Shown here: in pieces, positions 18,614 through 27,101 of the stretch | How positions within the stretch are numbered: the stretch's first letter is position 1 | How the letters are laid out: each line of letters opens with the position of its first letter | From: Megasphaera vaginalis (ex Bordigoni et al. 2020) | Lineage (GTDB): Bacteria > Bacillota > Negativicutes > Veillonellales > Megasphaeraceae | Reading direction: 5' to 3' | NCBI RefSeq assembly: GCF_900240295.1 | Contig: NZ_OEQB01000003.1 | Span: forward strand, 186,001-250,000 | DNA length: 64,000 nucleotides | Translations under genes and position numbers: made by a program | The notes under the pieces: generated by a model | What the model saw: only the letters and a program-made list of their open reading frames with translations | The model's database searches: none | What the model was told of the DNA's origin: nothing

Positions 18614-19166
18614 CGTTCATTCCCTTTCTGGCTCTTAGGAGCCGTTCCATCACATCGTCCTGCGGATTCGTTCTGCCGAACTCCGTGGAGCAGTTTTCTT
18701 TGACTATCTGGAATATCTCGTTCCACAGGCGGTTCGCCTGGTTCATGTAATTTATCCCGATATTGATAAACGGCGAGGTGATAGGCTTGCCTGTAGTCGG
18801 ATGCTTGGATAGGTATCCGAGTTTGGTGGTCATCTCCTCGCACTGAATCCACCGTGCAGAACACATGGCATAGCGTTCGAGCAGTTGCGGCGATACGGCT
18901 TTTGCTACACCGAGATCATCAAGCCACTCCCAAGTTTCCCTGTATATCTCCGCAGCGAAGAGCGTGGAGCCGTCATGCTGTCGAGCCGATAAGAACTCGT
19001 GAGGCTCCGGCATATCCTCGCCCTGCGTGTCCGGGATGTTCAGCACCTCCAGCTTTCTGCCGCCGGGATTCCCGTTTTCCTGTTTCTCACGGACGGCGGT
19101 TTTCTTACGGCCCGCACCCGGACGCTTGCCGCCTCTGCCGCCCGTATTATTTGATTTTGTCGGCAC
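18606..19166 (-). CDS. phage terminase small subunit, P27 family (TerS)
   Basis: About 186 residues. The Arg/Gly-rich start (TGGRGGKRPGAGRKK) and a later core with helix-rich DNA-recognition features (SAARWIQCEE-type region, then NQANRLWNEIF) are typical of P27 TerS. I choose a GTG at 19166 because the product then starts as family members do; a GTG at 19205 is possible but less likely. TerS recognises phage DNA for TerL. The two are separated by 5.7 kb of accessory genes. Confidence 0.82.
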   Translation of the reverse strand: MPTKSNNTGGRGGKRPGAGRKKTAVREKQENGNPGGRKLEVLNIPDTQGEDMPEPHEFLSARQHDGSTLFAAEIYRETWEWLDDLGVAKAVSPQLLERYAMCSARWIQCEEMTTKLGYLSKHPTTGKPITSPFINIGINYMNQANRLWNEIFQIVKENCSTEFGRTNPQDDVMERLLRARKGMNDV

Positions 19167-19302
19167 CGTTCCCACCGCCTTCCTACATAAATTTTGAGCG
19201 ACCACAGACGGCCGCCCTTATTACCCTTTTGAAATTGCTTTTTTCGTTCGCGTTGCCCCGCACCGTTTTCCGCATGGAAGGCTCGTAGAGATTTGACCGC
19301 CC

Positions 19303-19653
19303 CTACCGGTCACCGCGCTCTTTATGAATTTTCTCGTGACAGCTTCTGCATAAACTCATAAGGTTAGCCTCCTCATGCGTTCCGCCTTCCGAGAGAGGAA
19401 TGATATGGTGGACTTCCTCCGCCTTGATGTATCTCTTGTTTGTAAGGCACATCTCACAGAGCGGATGCCGACCTATATATCTGTCACGGATTCTTTTCCA
19501 GGCTCTTCCGTATCGTTTGCCCGGGGAGTAACCGCGCTGAAACTTCTCGTAGCGCCTTTGCATTACTTTTTCATGTTTCTCGCAGTAAACACCACCGTCC
19601 GTTAGGTTGGGACAGCCGGGGTAACGGCATGGCCGTTTCGGTTTTCTTGGCAT
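19303..19653 (-). CDS. phage HNH endonuclease
   Basis: 116 residues. Two zinc-binding pairs (CRYPGCPN and YCEKH) precede the HNH core: CEMC, VHHIIPLSEGG, then NLMSLCRSCHEKIH. In HK97-like phages an HNH protein encoded just upstream of TerS cooperates with terminase in packaging cleavage, which fits this position. The start ATG (19653) follows AAAGGAAG. It is the first gene after the proposed late promoter. Confidence 0.92.
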   Translation of the reverse strand: MPRKPKRPCRYPGCPNLTDGGVYCEKHEKVMQRRYEKFQRGYSPGKRYGRAWKRIRDRYIGRHPLCEMCLTNKRYIKAEEVHHIIPLSEGGTHEEANLMSLCRSCHEKIHKERGDR

Positions 19654-19676
19654 GCGCGCTTCCTTTCGCCCATAAG

Positions 19677-19705
19677 AAAAGCCCACGGGATTTCTCCTGT
19701 GAGGC
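19677..19705 (-). terminator. weak hairpin between late promoter and HNH gene
   Basis: On the minus strand an interrupted stem (GCC-CAC-GG with CC-GTG-GGC, bulges) is followed by TTTTC. It could end transcripts from the regulatory gene upstream, or act as a leader hairpin for the late transcript. Weak by eye. Confidence 0.35.
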
Positions 19706-19734
19706 CTTGTTCATCATTCAATTTTACTGATTTT

Positions 19735-19782
19735 ACTATATCACATATGCCACAGTGGTATCTTGTTGCAAAGTGTTGCAAA
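19735..19782 (-). promoter_or_regulatory. putative activator-dependent phage late promoter
   Basis: On the minus strand a TATAGT -10 (19740-19735) has no recognisable -35. Instead two direct copies of TTTGCAACA, exactly 10 bp apart, lie at 19782-19764. Direct repeats one helical turn apart upstream of a bare -10 suggest an activator site. The gene for a RinA/ArpU-like regulator ends 10 nt upstream. Confidence 0.5.
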
Positions 19783-19792
19783 ACGTGCAGGT

Positions 19793-20218
19793 TTATATTT
19801 TGATCGGATTTTCCGGAAGAGTCACATGCAAAAGCGCGGATTCGTGCCAGCGGTAAACCGTTGTTCTGTCCGCGTGCAGTTCTTCCCCGATTCGCTCCCA
19901 AGTATAGTTATGAATATATCTGTAGCGAAGAACCAGCTGCTCATCAATATCCGGAATAGCTCCTATCACGCTCCGCATCTGTTTTTTTAGGTCGACCAGC
20001 CCGTTAATCTCATCATCTATCTTTTCCTGGAGTTCCCATACCTTCTCAAGGCTTTTTACAAAAGGAGCATCCGTAGGACGGTTCGGATTATAGTGTTCCT
20101 CAAATCCGGGAGAGTGGGCGGAACACACCATTTCTCTTAGAGTTTCCATTTCCGCTATATCTGAATTTATCCTATGATCCAGACGATATGCCTGGTAAAA
20201 ATATTCCTTTACTGTCAT
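19793..20218 (-). CDS. DUF1492 / RinA-ArpU-like phage late transcription regulator
   Basis: 141 residues. The N-terminal half is helical and Lys/Glu-rich. The C-terminal half resembles sigma-70 region 4 (DEQLVLRYRYIHNYTWERIGEELHAD with a helix-turn-helix). Proteins of this kind close the early module of Firmicutes phages and switch on the packaging and structural operon. The proposed late promoter begins 10 nt after its stop. Its ATG overlaps the previous stop, so it is translationally coupled. Confidence 0.85.
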   Translation of the reverse strand: MTVKEYFYQAYRLDHRINSDIAEMETLREMVCSAHSPGFEEHYNPNRPTDAPFVKSLEKVWELQEKIDDEINGLVDLKKQMRSVIGAIPDIDEQLVLRYRYIHNYTWERIGEELHADRTTVYRWHESALLHVTLPENPIKI

Positions 20219-20436
20219 GAGATTTCTTCCTCCTTGAGTTTCGTAAGCAGCATTTCTCCATCAAAGGATGTGAGCAATGCGTACCAATCGGAACGAAAGA
20301 ACCTCTCGAGGTCTTCTGCCATGAGCTTCGCGTCTTTGTTCTTCGGGTAATGTTTCAGTTTTTTCCTTGCCGCGCGATAATCCTTCACCGCCTGCAGGAT
20401 GATGGCGCAAGCAAGGTTCTCATAGGAACTCATCAT
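20215..20436 (-). CDS. small phage protein of unknown function
   Basis: 73 residues, helical and basic (KDYRAARKKLKHYPKN), with an aromatic SDWYALLTSFDG segment. Both ends overlap neighbours by about four bases, which supports it being a real operon member. Similar small proteins follow the SNF2 helicase in related prophages. I assign no function. Confidence 0.7.
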   Translation of the reverse strand: MMSSYENLACAIILQAVKDYRAARKKLKHYPKNKDAKLMAEDLERFFRSDWYALLTSFDGEMLLTKLKEEEIS

Positions 20437-21790
20437 CTTTTCACCGCCAGATTCGCCCTGACAGCGTCAATCAGCGCATTCTGAGTTTTCTCTTTTTTAC
20501 GAAGCGCCTTCATGACCTGTTCATCAATCGTGTCTTTGGCGATGATGTGATGAATAATGACCGTTTCCGTCTGTCCCTGCCTGTAAATTCTCGCGTTCGT
20601 CTGCTGATACAGTTCGAGACTCCATGTAAGCCCAAACCATATAAGCGTGGAACCGCCGGCCTGAAGATTCAATCCGTGACCTGCTGATGCCGGATGAATG
20701 GTGGCCGCGGGGATTTCTCCTGCGTTCCATTCTTCGATATCCCTGGATGTCCTAATCTCACGGACACAGAACCTTTCCTTAATTCGCTCTGCATCGTGCT
20801 GATACCAGTATGCGATGAGGACAGGCTTTCCATTCGCCGCTTCCAGAATATCTTCCAGCGCTTCAAGTTTTCGGTCATGGATGCGGATCACATTCTTGTC
20901 CTCGTCATAGACCGATCCGTTTGCCATATGCAGAAGTTTCCCGGAAAGAACGGCCGCATTCGCCGCATCTATTTCCTTGTCCTTGATTTTCGCCACCATG
21001 TCTTTTTTGAATCGTTCATACACTTCCGTTTCCTTCTCGTCCATGCGCACCGGGACTTCATTGATCACGCAATCAGGGAGTTTGAGATAATCGCATGATT
21101 TCATGGAAATCGTGATGTCTGATATTTTCTGATAGATGGCTTCCTCCGCTCCCGGAAGCGGCTTATATGAAAAGATGATCTCGCCGTTTCGTTTATCCGG
21201 AGTAAAGTAGGCGTTTCTGTAACGAGTGATGTACCTTCCCAGTCTTTCTCCAAAATCGAGAATGCGAAACTCCGCCCATAAATCCATAAGTCCGTTGCTT
21301 GAGGGAGTTCCTGTAAGTCCCACGATTCGTTTCACCTTTGGCCTTACCTTTAAGAGACTTTTAAACCGTTTCGCCTGATTGGACTTAAAGGATGACAGTT
21401 CGTCTATCACTACCATATCGAAGTCAAACGGAATGCCGCTCTTCGTGATAAGCCAGTCCACATTTTCTCGGTTGATGATATAGATATCCGCCGTTTGCAT
21501 AAGAGCCGCTTTGCGCTCCGCCTCCGATCCGACCGCCACGGAATACATAAGCCCTTCAAGGTGATCCCATTTTTTGATCTCCGATGGCCATGTGTTTTTC
21601 GCCACTCTAAGCGGCGCGATAACAAGCGTTTTTCTTATAAGAAATCGGTCCAGGCACAGGTCAAACAGAGCGGTAAGCGTAATAGCGGTCTTGCCTAACC
21701 TAAGCCCATATCAAGAAATATCGCGGCAATCGGATGCGTTTCGATATAGTCGCTCACGTACCGCTGATAATCATGCGCTATGAACTTCAT
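20433..21790 (-). pseudogene. phage SNF2-type DNA helicase, disrupted by a 5-bp duplication
   Basis: The gene starts at ATG 21790 (MKFIAHDYQRYVSDYIETH), sharing an ATGA overlap with VRR-NUC. In the Walker A region the reading LDMGLGKT is broken: CCTAA occurs twice in tandem (21694-21703, plus strand), giving LDMGLG followed by a stop. Removing one copy restores about 450 residues with motif II (VVIDELSS), motif III (GLTGTPSSN) and motif VI (ARIYRQGQTE). The downstream 390 residues remain open from about 21605 but lack the ATP-binding loop. Probably inactive; an assembly error is the alternative. Confidence 0.85.
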
Positions 21791-22089
21791 TCGGCATCAC
21801 CTCCCGTCTGTATATTTTTTATTACTCCTTCAATTTGCTCCGGTTCGTCAATCACGTAGACCTGAAAGCCAAGACTCTGCAGCTGCTTTATGCGTTTTGC
21901 CTGCAAAGGTCTCGGCTTTTTCCCCGGAGCTTTTACTTCCGCAAAAGCCACGCGGCCTTTTGGAAACAGGATGATGCGGTCAGGCACGCCGTCAAGACCG
22001 GGACTTACAAACTTAGGAGCAAGACCGCCCGACTTCCTTACTGCCTCCACCAGCTTCTTTTCAATATCTCTTTCCCGTAAAGAGTTCAT
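21787..22089 (-). CDS. VRR-NUC domain nuclease
   Basis: 100 residues. PD-(D/E)xK nuclease fold with PGLDGVPDRIILFPKGRVAFAEVKAPG: the D of VPDR and the ExK of AEVK are the catalytic residues. VRR-NUC proteins are Holliday-junction or flap nucleases in phage replication modules. ATG 22089 is chosen because GGGAGG lies seven bases upstream. It overlaps both the preceding gene and the helicase start. Confidence 0.9.
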   Translation of the reverse strand: MNSLRERDIEKKLVEAVRKSGGLAPKFVSPGLDGVPDRIILFPKGRVAFAEVKAPGKKPRPLQAKRIKQLQSLGFQVYVIDEPEQIEGVIKNIQTGGDAE

Positions 22090-22399
22090 CCGCAGCCTCC
22101 CTTGCCATTTCAATGATCTTTTTGTCCACACCATTTCTCGGCGCATCCTCTACATTATTTCCGTAAAACACATCGGTATATTCATTTGAGATATTCGGAT
22201 AATCACAGAACATGTTATCCTCAGCTTTTGAACAGACTTCATCGATCCTGTTCATTGCCCGCATCAATTTATCCTGGTCTGCCGCGGATAGCACATAGCC
22301 GATAGCGGTGCGCATTTTCGCTCCTAGGTTCTTAAACAGGCGCATCTCAGCTCCCGCTTTCATGTATCTTTCCATTGTTCTTTCTTTTTTGCTTACCAT
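22061..22399 (-). CDS. small phage replication-module protein of unknown function
   Basis: 112 residues, starting MVSKKERTMERYMKAG after GGAGG. Mostly helical, with a Met-rich N-terminus and an acidic centre (NISNEYTDVFYGNNVED). It overlaps VRR-NUC by 29 nt. No family recognised; the context is phage DNA replication. Confidence 0.65.
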   Translation of the reverse strand: MVSKKERTMERYMKAGAEMRLFKNLGAKMRTAIGYVLSAADQDKLMRAMNRIDEVCSKAEDNMFCDYPNISNEYTDVFYGNNVEDAPRNGVDKKIIEMAREAADELFTGKRY

Positions 22400-22422
22400 G
22401 ATGATTCCTCCGTTTATTTAGG

Positions 22423-22621
22423 ACGGGACGGACAAGCGGCCAAAAATCCCTATACGCGCGAAATACACGTGTTACGGGTACGCTATAGTTAATAAATAAT
22501 GATTTGATTTAATATAGAAATTCCTGTCCTGTCCGTCCCATCCTGTCCCAATCCGCTGTTTTCAAGGGGACAACTTTTTGACGGCGGGACAACCCATGAT
22601 AAGTTGTCCCGGCAGCTTGTC
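22423..22621. repeat. GGGACA repeat and hairpin cluster, possible phage origin
   Basis: This non-coding stretch downstream of vapE holds many GGGACA-type units. GGGACAAC occurs at 22567-22574 and 22586-22593, and GTTGTCCC at 22603-22610 makes a perfect 8-bp hairpin with the second. An inverted pair (GGACGGGACGGACAAGC at 22423-22439 and a near-complement at about 22525-22546) brackets an AT-rich centre (22485-22520). Iterated units around AT-rich DNA next to a replication gene suggest an origin; this is inference. Confidence 0.45.
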
Positions 22622-22629
22622 CCTTCCCA

Positions 22630-24960
22630 TTACTCCTTCCGCTCGTAAATCCGCTGCCTGCCGTAAATCGGTACGCGCTTTCGCTCTTCCTTCTTCTCCC
22701 AGTCTTTAAGCCGTTTCATGATGGCGGCTATAGCATAGCTGTCGGATGATTTGATATCCTCCTTCGGTTTGCCAAAGCACTCGCACCAGATTTCAAGGTT
22801 CGATACCTCCATGCGTCTCCTCACTCCTTCCGGCCTTGTAGGATCGGAAGGATCACGGAAATAGTCCCTTCTGCGGTACATATCCATATCGTCCCAGGCT
22901 TCTGGTAATAACATGTCAAGATACTCACGCACGATCCCTTCACGGTCATCCTGCTCCATCGCTTCACGCTGCTCTTCCCGGGCATATGTCTCCAGGGATG
23001 GATCAAGATATAGCTTTTCACCCGCCTTAGCCAGCAAAATGACCTCCGCCCAGATTTGCTCCACCACTTCCTTCGTCATGTCCCACGGCTTATATTTGCT
23101 CCTGCCGGACGCTTTCACGTTCCAGAAACGGCGGTTCCCGGTGACGTCACGCAGATAACCGTTCTCGGAATTTGTCGTGCCAAAGAAGACGCACTGCCTC
23201 GGATGAGGCGTGACGCGCTTGCCGAAACTGGCGCGGTACTTGTCATCGCACCGTGATACAAAGGATTTCACCTTATCGAGGTCGGCCTTCTTCATTCCGG
23301 CAAGTTCTCCAATCTCATGAATCCAGTAGCCCTGCAGTTTCTCCGCCGCTGTTTTATCATTCATATCGGAAAGCGTCAGGCTGTCGGAAAACCACTCCAT
23401 GCCAAGATTCGAAATGAAGGTCGATTTTCCGATTCCCTGCGCTCCGTTGAACACAGGAAGATAATCGAACTTAATTCCGGGATGGTAAACGCGCATATAC
23501 GCGGCGCACAGTGTCTTCCGGCAGACGGCGCGGATGTAGTCGTTATCGTCCGCGCCGAAATAGTCGATGAATAAGGTGTCAACGCGTTTTTCACCGTCCC
23601 AGGGAGGCAGTGCCTCGAAATACAGTCTGATTGGATGATAGGAACGGTCATCCGCCACCTTAGTCACGGCGATGTCATAGTTTCTCTGCGAGAATGTGCC
23701 GTAATGATCGTCCACGTAACAGATCAGTTGCGCGTCATCTGCGTCCCGCCAGAACTTCGCCGGATGCTGCCACGGCACATCGCCTTTAATCTCAAGCCCG
23801 TCCGCCAGCTGATTAAACACGATATTTTTCAGCAGCGGATCGTTTTGCATGATGAGTTTCGCGTTATACAGGGAGTTTTCCAAAACCGCCCCTTTCGATG
23901 TATAGCGCAGCTTTTTCTTCCAGTCGTCGACATAGGAAAAGTCCTCTTCCGCCTCTGACAACTTCTCGTTTGCGGCAGCCACCTTTACTTCGTCCTGCTG
24001 CATAGCAAACTCGCACATTTCCTTAAAAGATTCCTTATCATCAAAATCGCCGAACTTATGGATGCGGACGATATCAAAGGCGTTACAGAGCTTCAGATAG
24101 GCGGGATCCTTGGCGTGGTGGGAATACACAAATTTATCCTCGATGATTTCCACTCCCGCCATACTGGATGACGTTATAAGATGCCAGCGGTTCTCATTAT
24201 CCGTCGGTTCATAGACATCGGAAAGGAAATCCTCCAGCGCTCGGGAGATTGGAAAATAGACTCTATTGAATAGGCCGACCGTTCCATCTTTTGCAAGTGG
24301 CTCCTTCACCTTTTCCTTTGTCACCTGATTTGCCTTGCTCTCACGAGACGATGTCGGAAGCCTTGTGGGATCCGTCCACTCCGGGTGAGCGGATAAAATA
24401 TCATCAGGGTTCAGCCAGTCCTTCTCCGTTTCCTTAAACACGAATACGCCGTTTTGCGGAGAGGACGGCCAGTACATCAGCTGATTAGGCTGATAGGAAC
24501 ATTCATCGAAGAAATCGATACCGAGCATCTCAGCAAGATACCTTGATACGGCGACAAACTCTTCCGTTGTCACATCCCTTGTCAGCGGAAACACAAGACG
24601 CACCCTCGGATTCTCCGGGGTGCTGGAATGTGTCGTATACAGGCAGGAAGCATAGGGCGCGCTTTTTTCATAATCAGCAAGAAACGTTTTATCGATCCGG
24701 TCTCCGTCAAGCGCAATCATGGAACGAAGCTCCACGGTATCCACCTTGCGGCGGCCGCCTCTCAGCACGCCGCCCACAAAGCCTCCGTGGTCTTTTGCGA
24801 TATCACGCTGCGCCCTGCTCATCTTGGCGTATTCCTCCGCCGACTCCGTTGTGCGAATGGTCACCTTAAGCCGCGCTTTCAAGTCATCATAGCTTATGGT
24901 TTTGTTCACCCATTTTTTCGCCTGACGGTTATTCCCATAGGCGATGGCAAGATCCCTCAT
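22630..24960 (-). CDS. VapE-family phage primase/helicase
   Basis: 776 residues. The N-terminal half has a primase-polymerase-like signature (ALDGDRID, then THSSTPENPRVRLVFPL) and a long linker. The C-terminal half is the virulence-associated E ATPase with Walker A GAQGIGKST near residue 511 and the conserved HEIGELAGMKKADLDKVK and GTTNSENGYLRD segments. It is the replication initiator/helicase of the phage module. Its ATG overlaps the stop of the DUF4406 gene, with AGGAGG just upstream. Length and motifs are intact, unlike the helicase nearby. Confidence 0.92.
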   Translation of the reverse strand: MRDLAIAYGNNRQAKKWVNKTISYDDLKARLKVTIRTTESAEEYAKMSRAQRDIAKDHGGFVGGVLRGGRRKVDTVELRSMIALDGDRIDKTFLADYEKSAPYASCLYTTHSSTPENPRVRLVFPLTRDVTTEEFVAVSRYLAEMLGIDFFDECSYQPNQLMYWPSSPQNGVFVFKETEKDWLNPDDILSAHPEWTDPTRLPTSSRESKANQVTKEKVKEPLAKDGTVGLFNRVYFPISRALEDFLSDVYEPTDNENRWHLITSSSMAGVEIIEDKFVYSHHAKDPAYLKLCNAFDIVRIHKFGDFDDKESFKEMCEFAMQQDEVKVAAANEKLSEAEEDFSYVDDWKKKLRYTSKGAVLENSLYNAKLIMQNDPLLKNIVFNQLADGLEIKGDVPWQHPAKFWRDADDAQLICYVDDHYGTFSQRNYDIAVTKVADDRSYHPIRLYFEALPPWDGEKRVDTLFIDYFGADDNDYIRAVCRKTLCAAYMRVYHPGIKFDYLPVFNGAQGIGKSTFISNLGMEWFSDSLTLSDMNDKTAAEKLQGYWIHEIGELAGMKKADLDKVKSFVSRCDDKYRASFGKRVTPHPRQCVFFGTTNSENGYLRDVTGNRRFWNVKASGRSKYKPWDMTKEVVEQIWAEVILLAKAGEKLYLDPSLETYAREEQREAMEQDDREGIVREYLDMLLPEAWDDMDMYRRRDYFRDPSDPTRPEGVRRRMEVSNLEIWCECFGKPKEDIKSSDSYAIAAIMKRLKDWEKKEERKRVPIYGRQRIYERKE

Positions 24961-25340
24961 TTTTCCTCCACCTCCTGGAATTTACTGTTGAAATACCTGA
25001 CCTTCTGTCTGCGTTTCTTCGCTTTCTCAATTTCAATTCTCATTCCCCGGGTAATTTCGTTTCCAAATACCCAGACCTCCTGGCATTTACCCATCAGGAC
25101 AATGTCCATGAAAATGGCGATTCTCCTGTCCTCTTCGTTAGTGTCATCCATAAAAGGAAACAGCAGATGCGCCGTCAGCGGAATATTCCCTTTGTCATAG
25201 GCATACTTCGCGAAAGCGGCCGCCCTTTTCGTATTCTCTTCCACGTCACCGGAATAAGGCGCGCAGATATATACCAGCGGGCGGAAGGCGGGTTTTTCTC
25301 CCGCCCTTGCCGTGTTGTTAAAAATTATCTTGCCTTCCAT
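24957..25340 (-). CDS. DUF4406 (nucleoside 2-deoxyribosyltransferase-like) protein
   Basis: 127 residues. The family core YICAPYSGDVEENTKRAAAFAKYAYDKG resembles the nucleotide-binding start of nucleoside 2-deoxyribosyltransferases, and VWVFGNEITRGMRIEIEKA closes it. Phage members may act on nucleotides, but the reaction is not established. AGGAGG precedes the ATG. It sits between the antirepressor and VapE genes and is translationally coupled to VapE. Confidence 0.85.
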   Translation of the reverse strand: MEGKIIFNNTARAGEKPAFRPLVYICAPYSGDVEENTKRAAAFAKYAYDKGNIPLTAHLLFPFMDDTNEEDRRIAIFMDIVLMGKCQEVWVFGNEITRGMRIEIEKAKKRRQKVRYFNSKFQEVEEK

Positions 25341-25342
25341 GC

Positions 25343-26119
25343 TTATGCCTCCTGTTCAATCAGCGGCAGGATTCCTTCATTTTTCAAAAGATCATAAAGG
25401 AAAAGTCTGCCTTTCTGCGTCCAGTAGGTATGCATCACGCTTTTCTCCGCATCAATGGCGAACGTCTTGGACTGGGTGTATCCCAGATCCGCGTAGTGCT
25501 GATATAAAAGCCAGGTTTTACGGAACTTATACTGGATGCCGAGGTCATGAAGCAGTTCGTTGAATCTTCTTCCGCTCATGCCGTAATCCTTGGCAATCTG
25601 CGTAACCGGAACCGTGTTCCTGTTCTGCAGGATCAGGTCATAGTAGCTTGCCTTCGGTTTAAGTTCCGCAATCTGCTGATTCTGAACTGCAGCGGTAAGC
25701 TCCAGTTCTTTCCTGCGCTTTCTCTCTTCCTTTAACTGAGTAAGCGCGGCAATGGCGAGATCCGGATTTTCTAAAATCTCATCAATTGCGTAAACGCCAT
25801 GTCTGCGAATTGCCGGAAGAACCTCAGAAGTTACCCATCTTTTGAACTGCTTTGCCTTTGGGAGCTGGCTGCGGAGGATGAGACTGTAAAGACCTGATTC
25901 ATTGATGAGAATCGGATTTTGTTCTCGTCCGATGGAGTCACGAATCGTTACCCCATCTGTTTTATCTTCCGCATCCACGTGGTCGGCCAGGGCTTTGCGG
26001 GGATTGCTGTAACCCAGAATATCGGCCACGTCCTTGCCAACAAAGAAAGGCTTTCCGTCAATAACGGTTGTGCGCACGGAGCCAAACTCCGCATTGTTAA
26101 AAACCTGTAATTCATTCAT
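25343..26119 (-). CDS. phage antirepressor, BRO-N plus KilA-C
   Basis: 258 residues. BRO-N occupies about 1-115 (FVGKDVADILGYSNPRKAL, then GLYSLILRSQLPKAKQFKRWV). A charged linker follows, then a KilA-C/ANT domain at about 140-255 (QIAKDYGMSGRRFNELLHDLGIQ). Such proteins counter the lysogeny repressor and open early transcription. AAGGAGG lies ahead of the ATG. No cI-type repressor for it to act on is visible in the window. Confidence 0.93.
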   Translation of the reverse strand: MNELQVFNNAEFGSVRTTVIDGKPFFVGKDVADILGYSNPRKALADHVDAEDKTDGVTIRDSIGREQNPILINESGLYSLILRSQLPKAKQFKRWVTSEVLPAIRRHGVYAIDEILENPDLAIAALTQLKEERKRRKELELTAAVQNQQIAELKPKASYYDLILQNRNTVPVTQIAKDYGMSGRRFNELLHDLGIQYKFRKTWLLYQHYADLGYTQSKTFAIDAEKSVMHTYWTQKGRLFLYDLLKNEGILPLIEQEA

Positions 26120-26189
26120 GAGAATTACCTCCTTAAAATTTTTTTACGGAGGACGTTATTGCCTCCTAAGTGGTAGCCTTGGGAGGCGA

Positions 26190-26719
26190 TTAAATCTGAC
26201 GGTTTTTATAATTTTCTCTAAATTTTTTCTTTGCCCGCTTCAGCTTCTGCGTGATGTTGTTTTCATCCGCTCCTATGCGAGCGGCGTAGTTGCGAATTGA
26301 TTCATCATTTAAATTGCTATAAAGGCATCGGCCCATTCCGGCTTTTTGACCAGAATCTTACGCACCCACCGGCATACGGCTTCATAATCTTCTTTCTTTT
26401 CGTGTTCTATTTCGTATTTGCGGAAAATGCGGTCATCCGCGACTTCGTCCATTAATGGTTCGGATGAATTGATCTCATCCTCGATGCCGTCTTTTCCGGG
26501 CTGCGCCTTGCTGTAGCCGCGATGGCGGTCAAACTTGTGCCAGTTGTTGTATTCAGGCCTATTGAACTGCTCATCAAAAGCTTCCTGGATACGGCGTTCC
26601 TTTTCTTCCTGCTCGGTTTCCTCATCCTCAAAACCGAGGCTTACCCACATTTCCTGTGCTGCTTTCTCGTCAAGATTGATTGTCTGAACGCTCTCGTCAT
26701 AACGTACCTTCAATTTCAT
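26190..26719 (-). pseudogene. phage sigma-70-like protein, probably frameshifted near the C-terminus
   Basis: The open frame from ATG 26719 runs MKLKVRYDESVQ through FNRPEYNNWHKFDRH to PEWADAFIAI and stops at 26309. Shifting frame there continues LNDESIRNYAARIGADENN with a basic tail, ending at 26190: a typical sigma region 4 helix-turn-helix. The simplest explanation is loss of a 4-nt ATTT unit at the junction. The protein as encoded lacks its DNA-binding helix. Alternatively the short form is natural and the match downstream is a separate remnant. Confidence 0.6.
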
Positions 26720-27048
26720 CTTTGCATTCCTTTCCGTCCGTGGCCGTGACGATGGAACGCAAAAAGGAGCCTGCGGTAAAGATGAACCACAGACTCCTGA
26801 AAATCCGAAAATGGGCGCAGAAATCTAACGGTGGGTGCATCTTCATTTCCATAGCGGTCTTAATTACCGCCGCCTGAACTCTCTATGCATCCCATCGTCC
26901 TAATGGCCATCTCGGACTATGAGATTTGATTACATTTGTAAGCTTTTGGCTTACCTGAATTAATTATTGCCCGTATTGAATTTTTAAGCTCAACTCATGG
27001 AGTTGGTTAAACCCCCTTGCAAATAGCCACTTTTCCTATTTCAGGGCA
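26720..27048 (-). other. untranslated leader with small hairpins and a doubtful 51-codon frame
   Basis: No convincing gene. On the minus strand a 51-codon frame (26852-26697, MEMKMHPPLDFCAHFRIF) overlaps the start of the sigma-like gene but has no clear ribosome site. Hairpins are visible at 26938-26954 (GTAAGC-CAAAA-GCTTAC) and 26991-27005 (CAACTC/GAGTTG). This is probably the promoter and leader region of the early phage operon. I could not place a confident -35/-10 pair. Confidence 0.35.
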
Positions 27049-27074
27049 TAAAAAAAGACCCCTTTCGGGGTCCA
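27049..27074 (-). terminator. Rho-independent terminator of the restriction cassette
   Basis: On the minus strand GACCCC-GAAA-GGGGTC is followed by seven or eight T. It lies about 30 nt after the ImmA/IrrE stop codon and separates the defence cassette from the phage early operon. Confidence 0.92.
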
Positions 27075-27101
27075 AAGCCAACTCAGTGGGTTATCGAAAT
27101 T

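Noticed and set aside
26697-26852. A 51-codon gene ahead of the sigma-like gene
   Set aside because: It lacks a convincing ribosome site and overlaps the next start; kept only as a remark in the leader entry.
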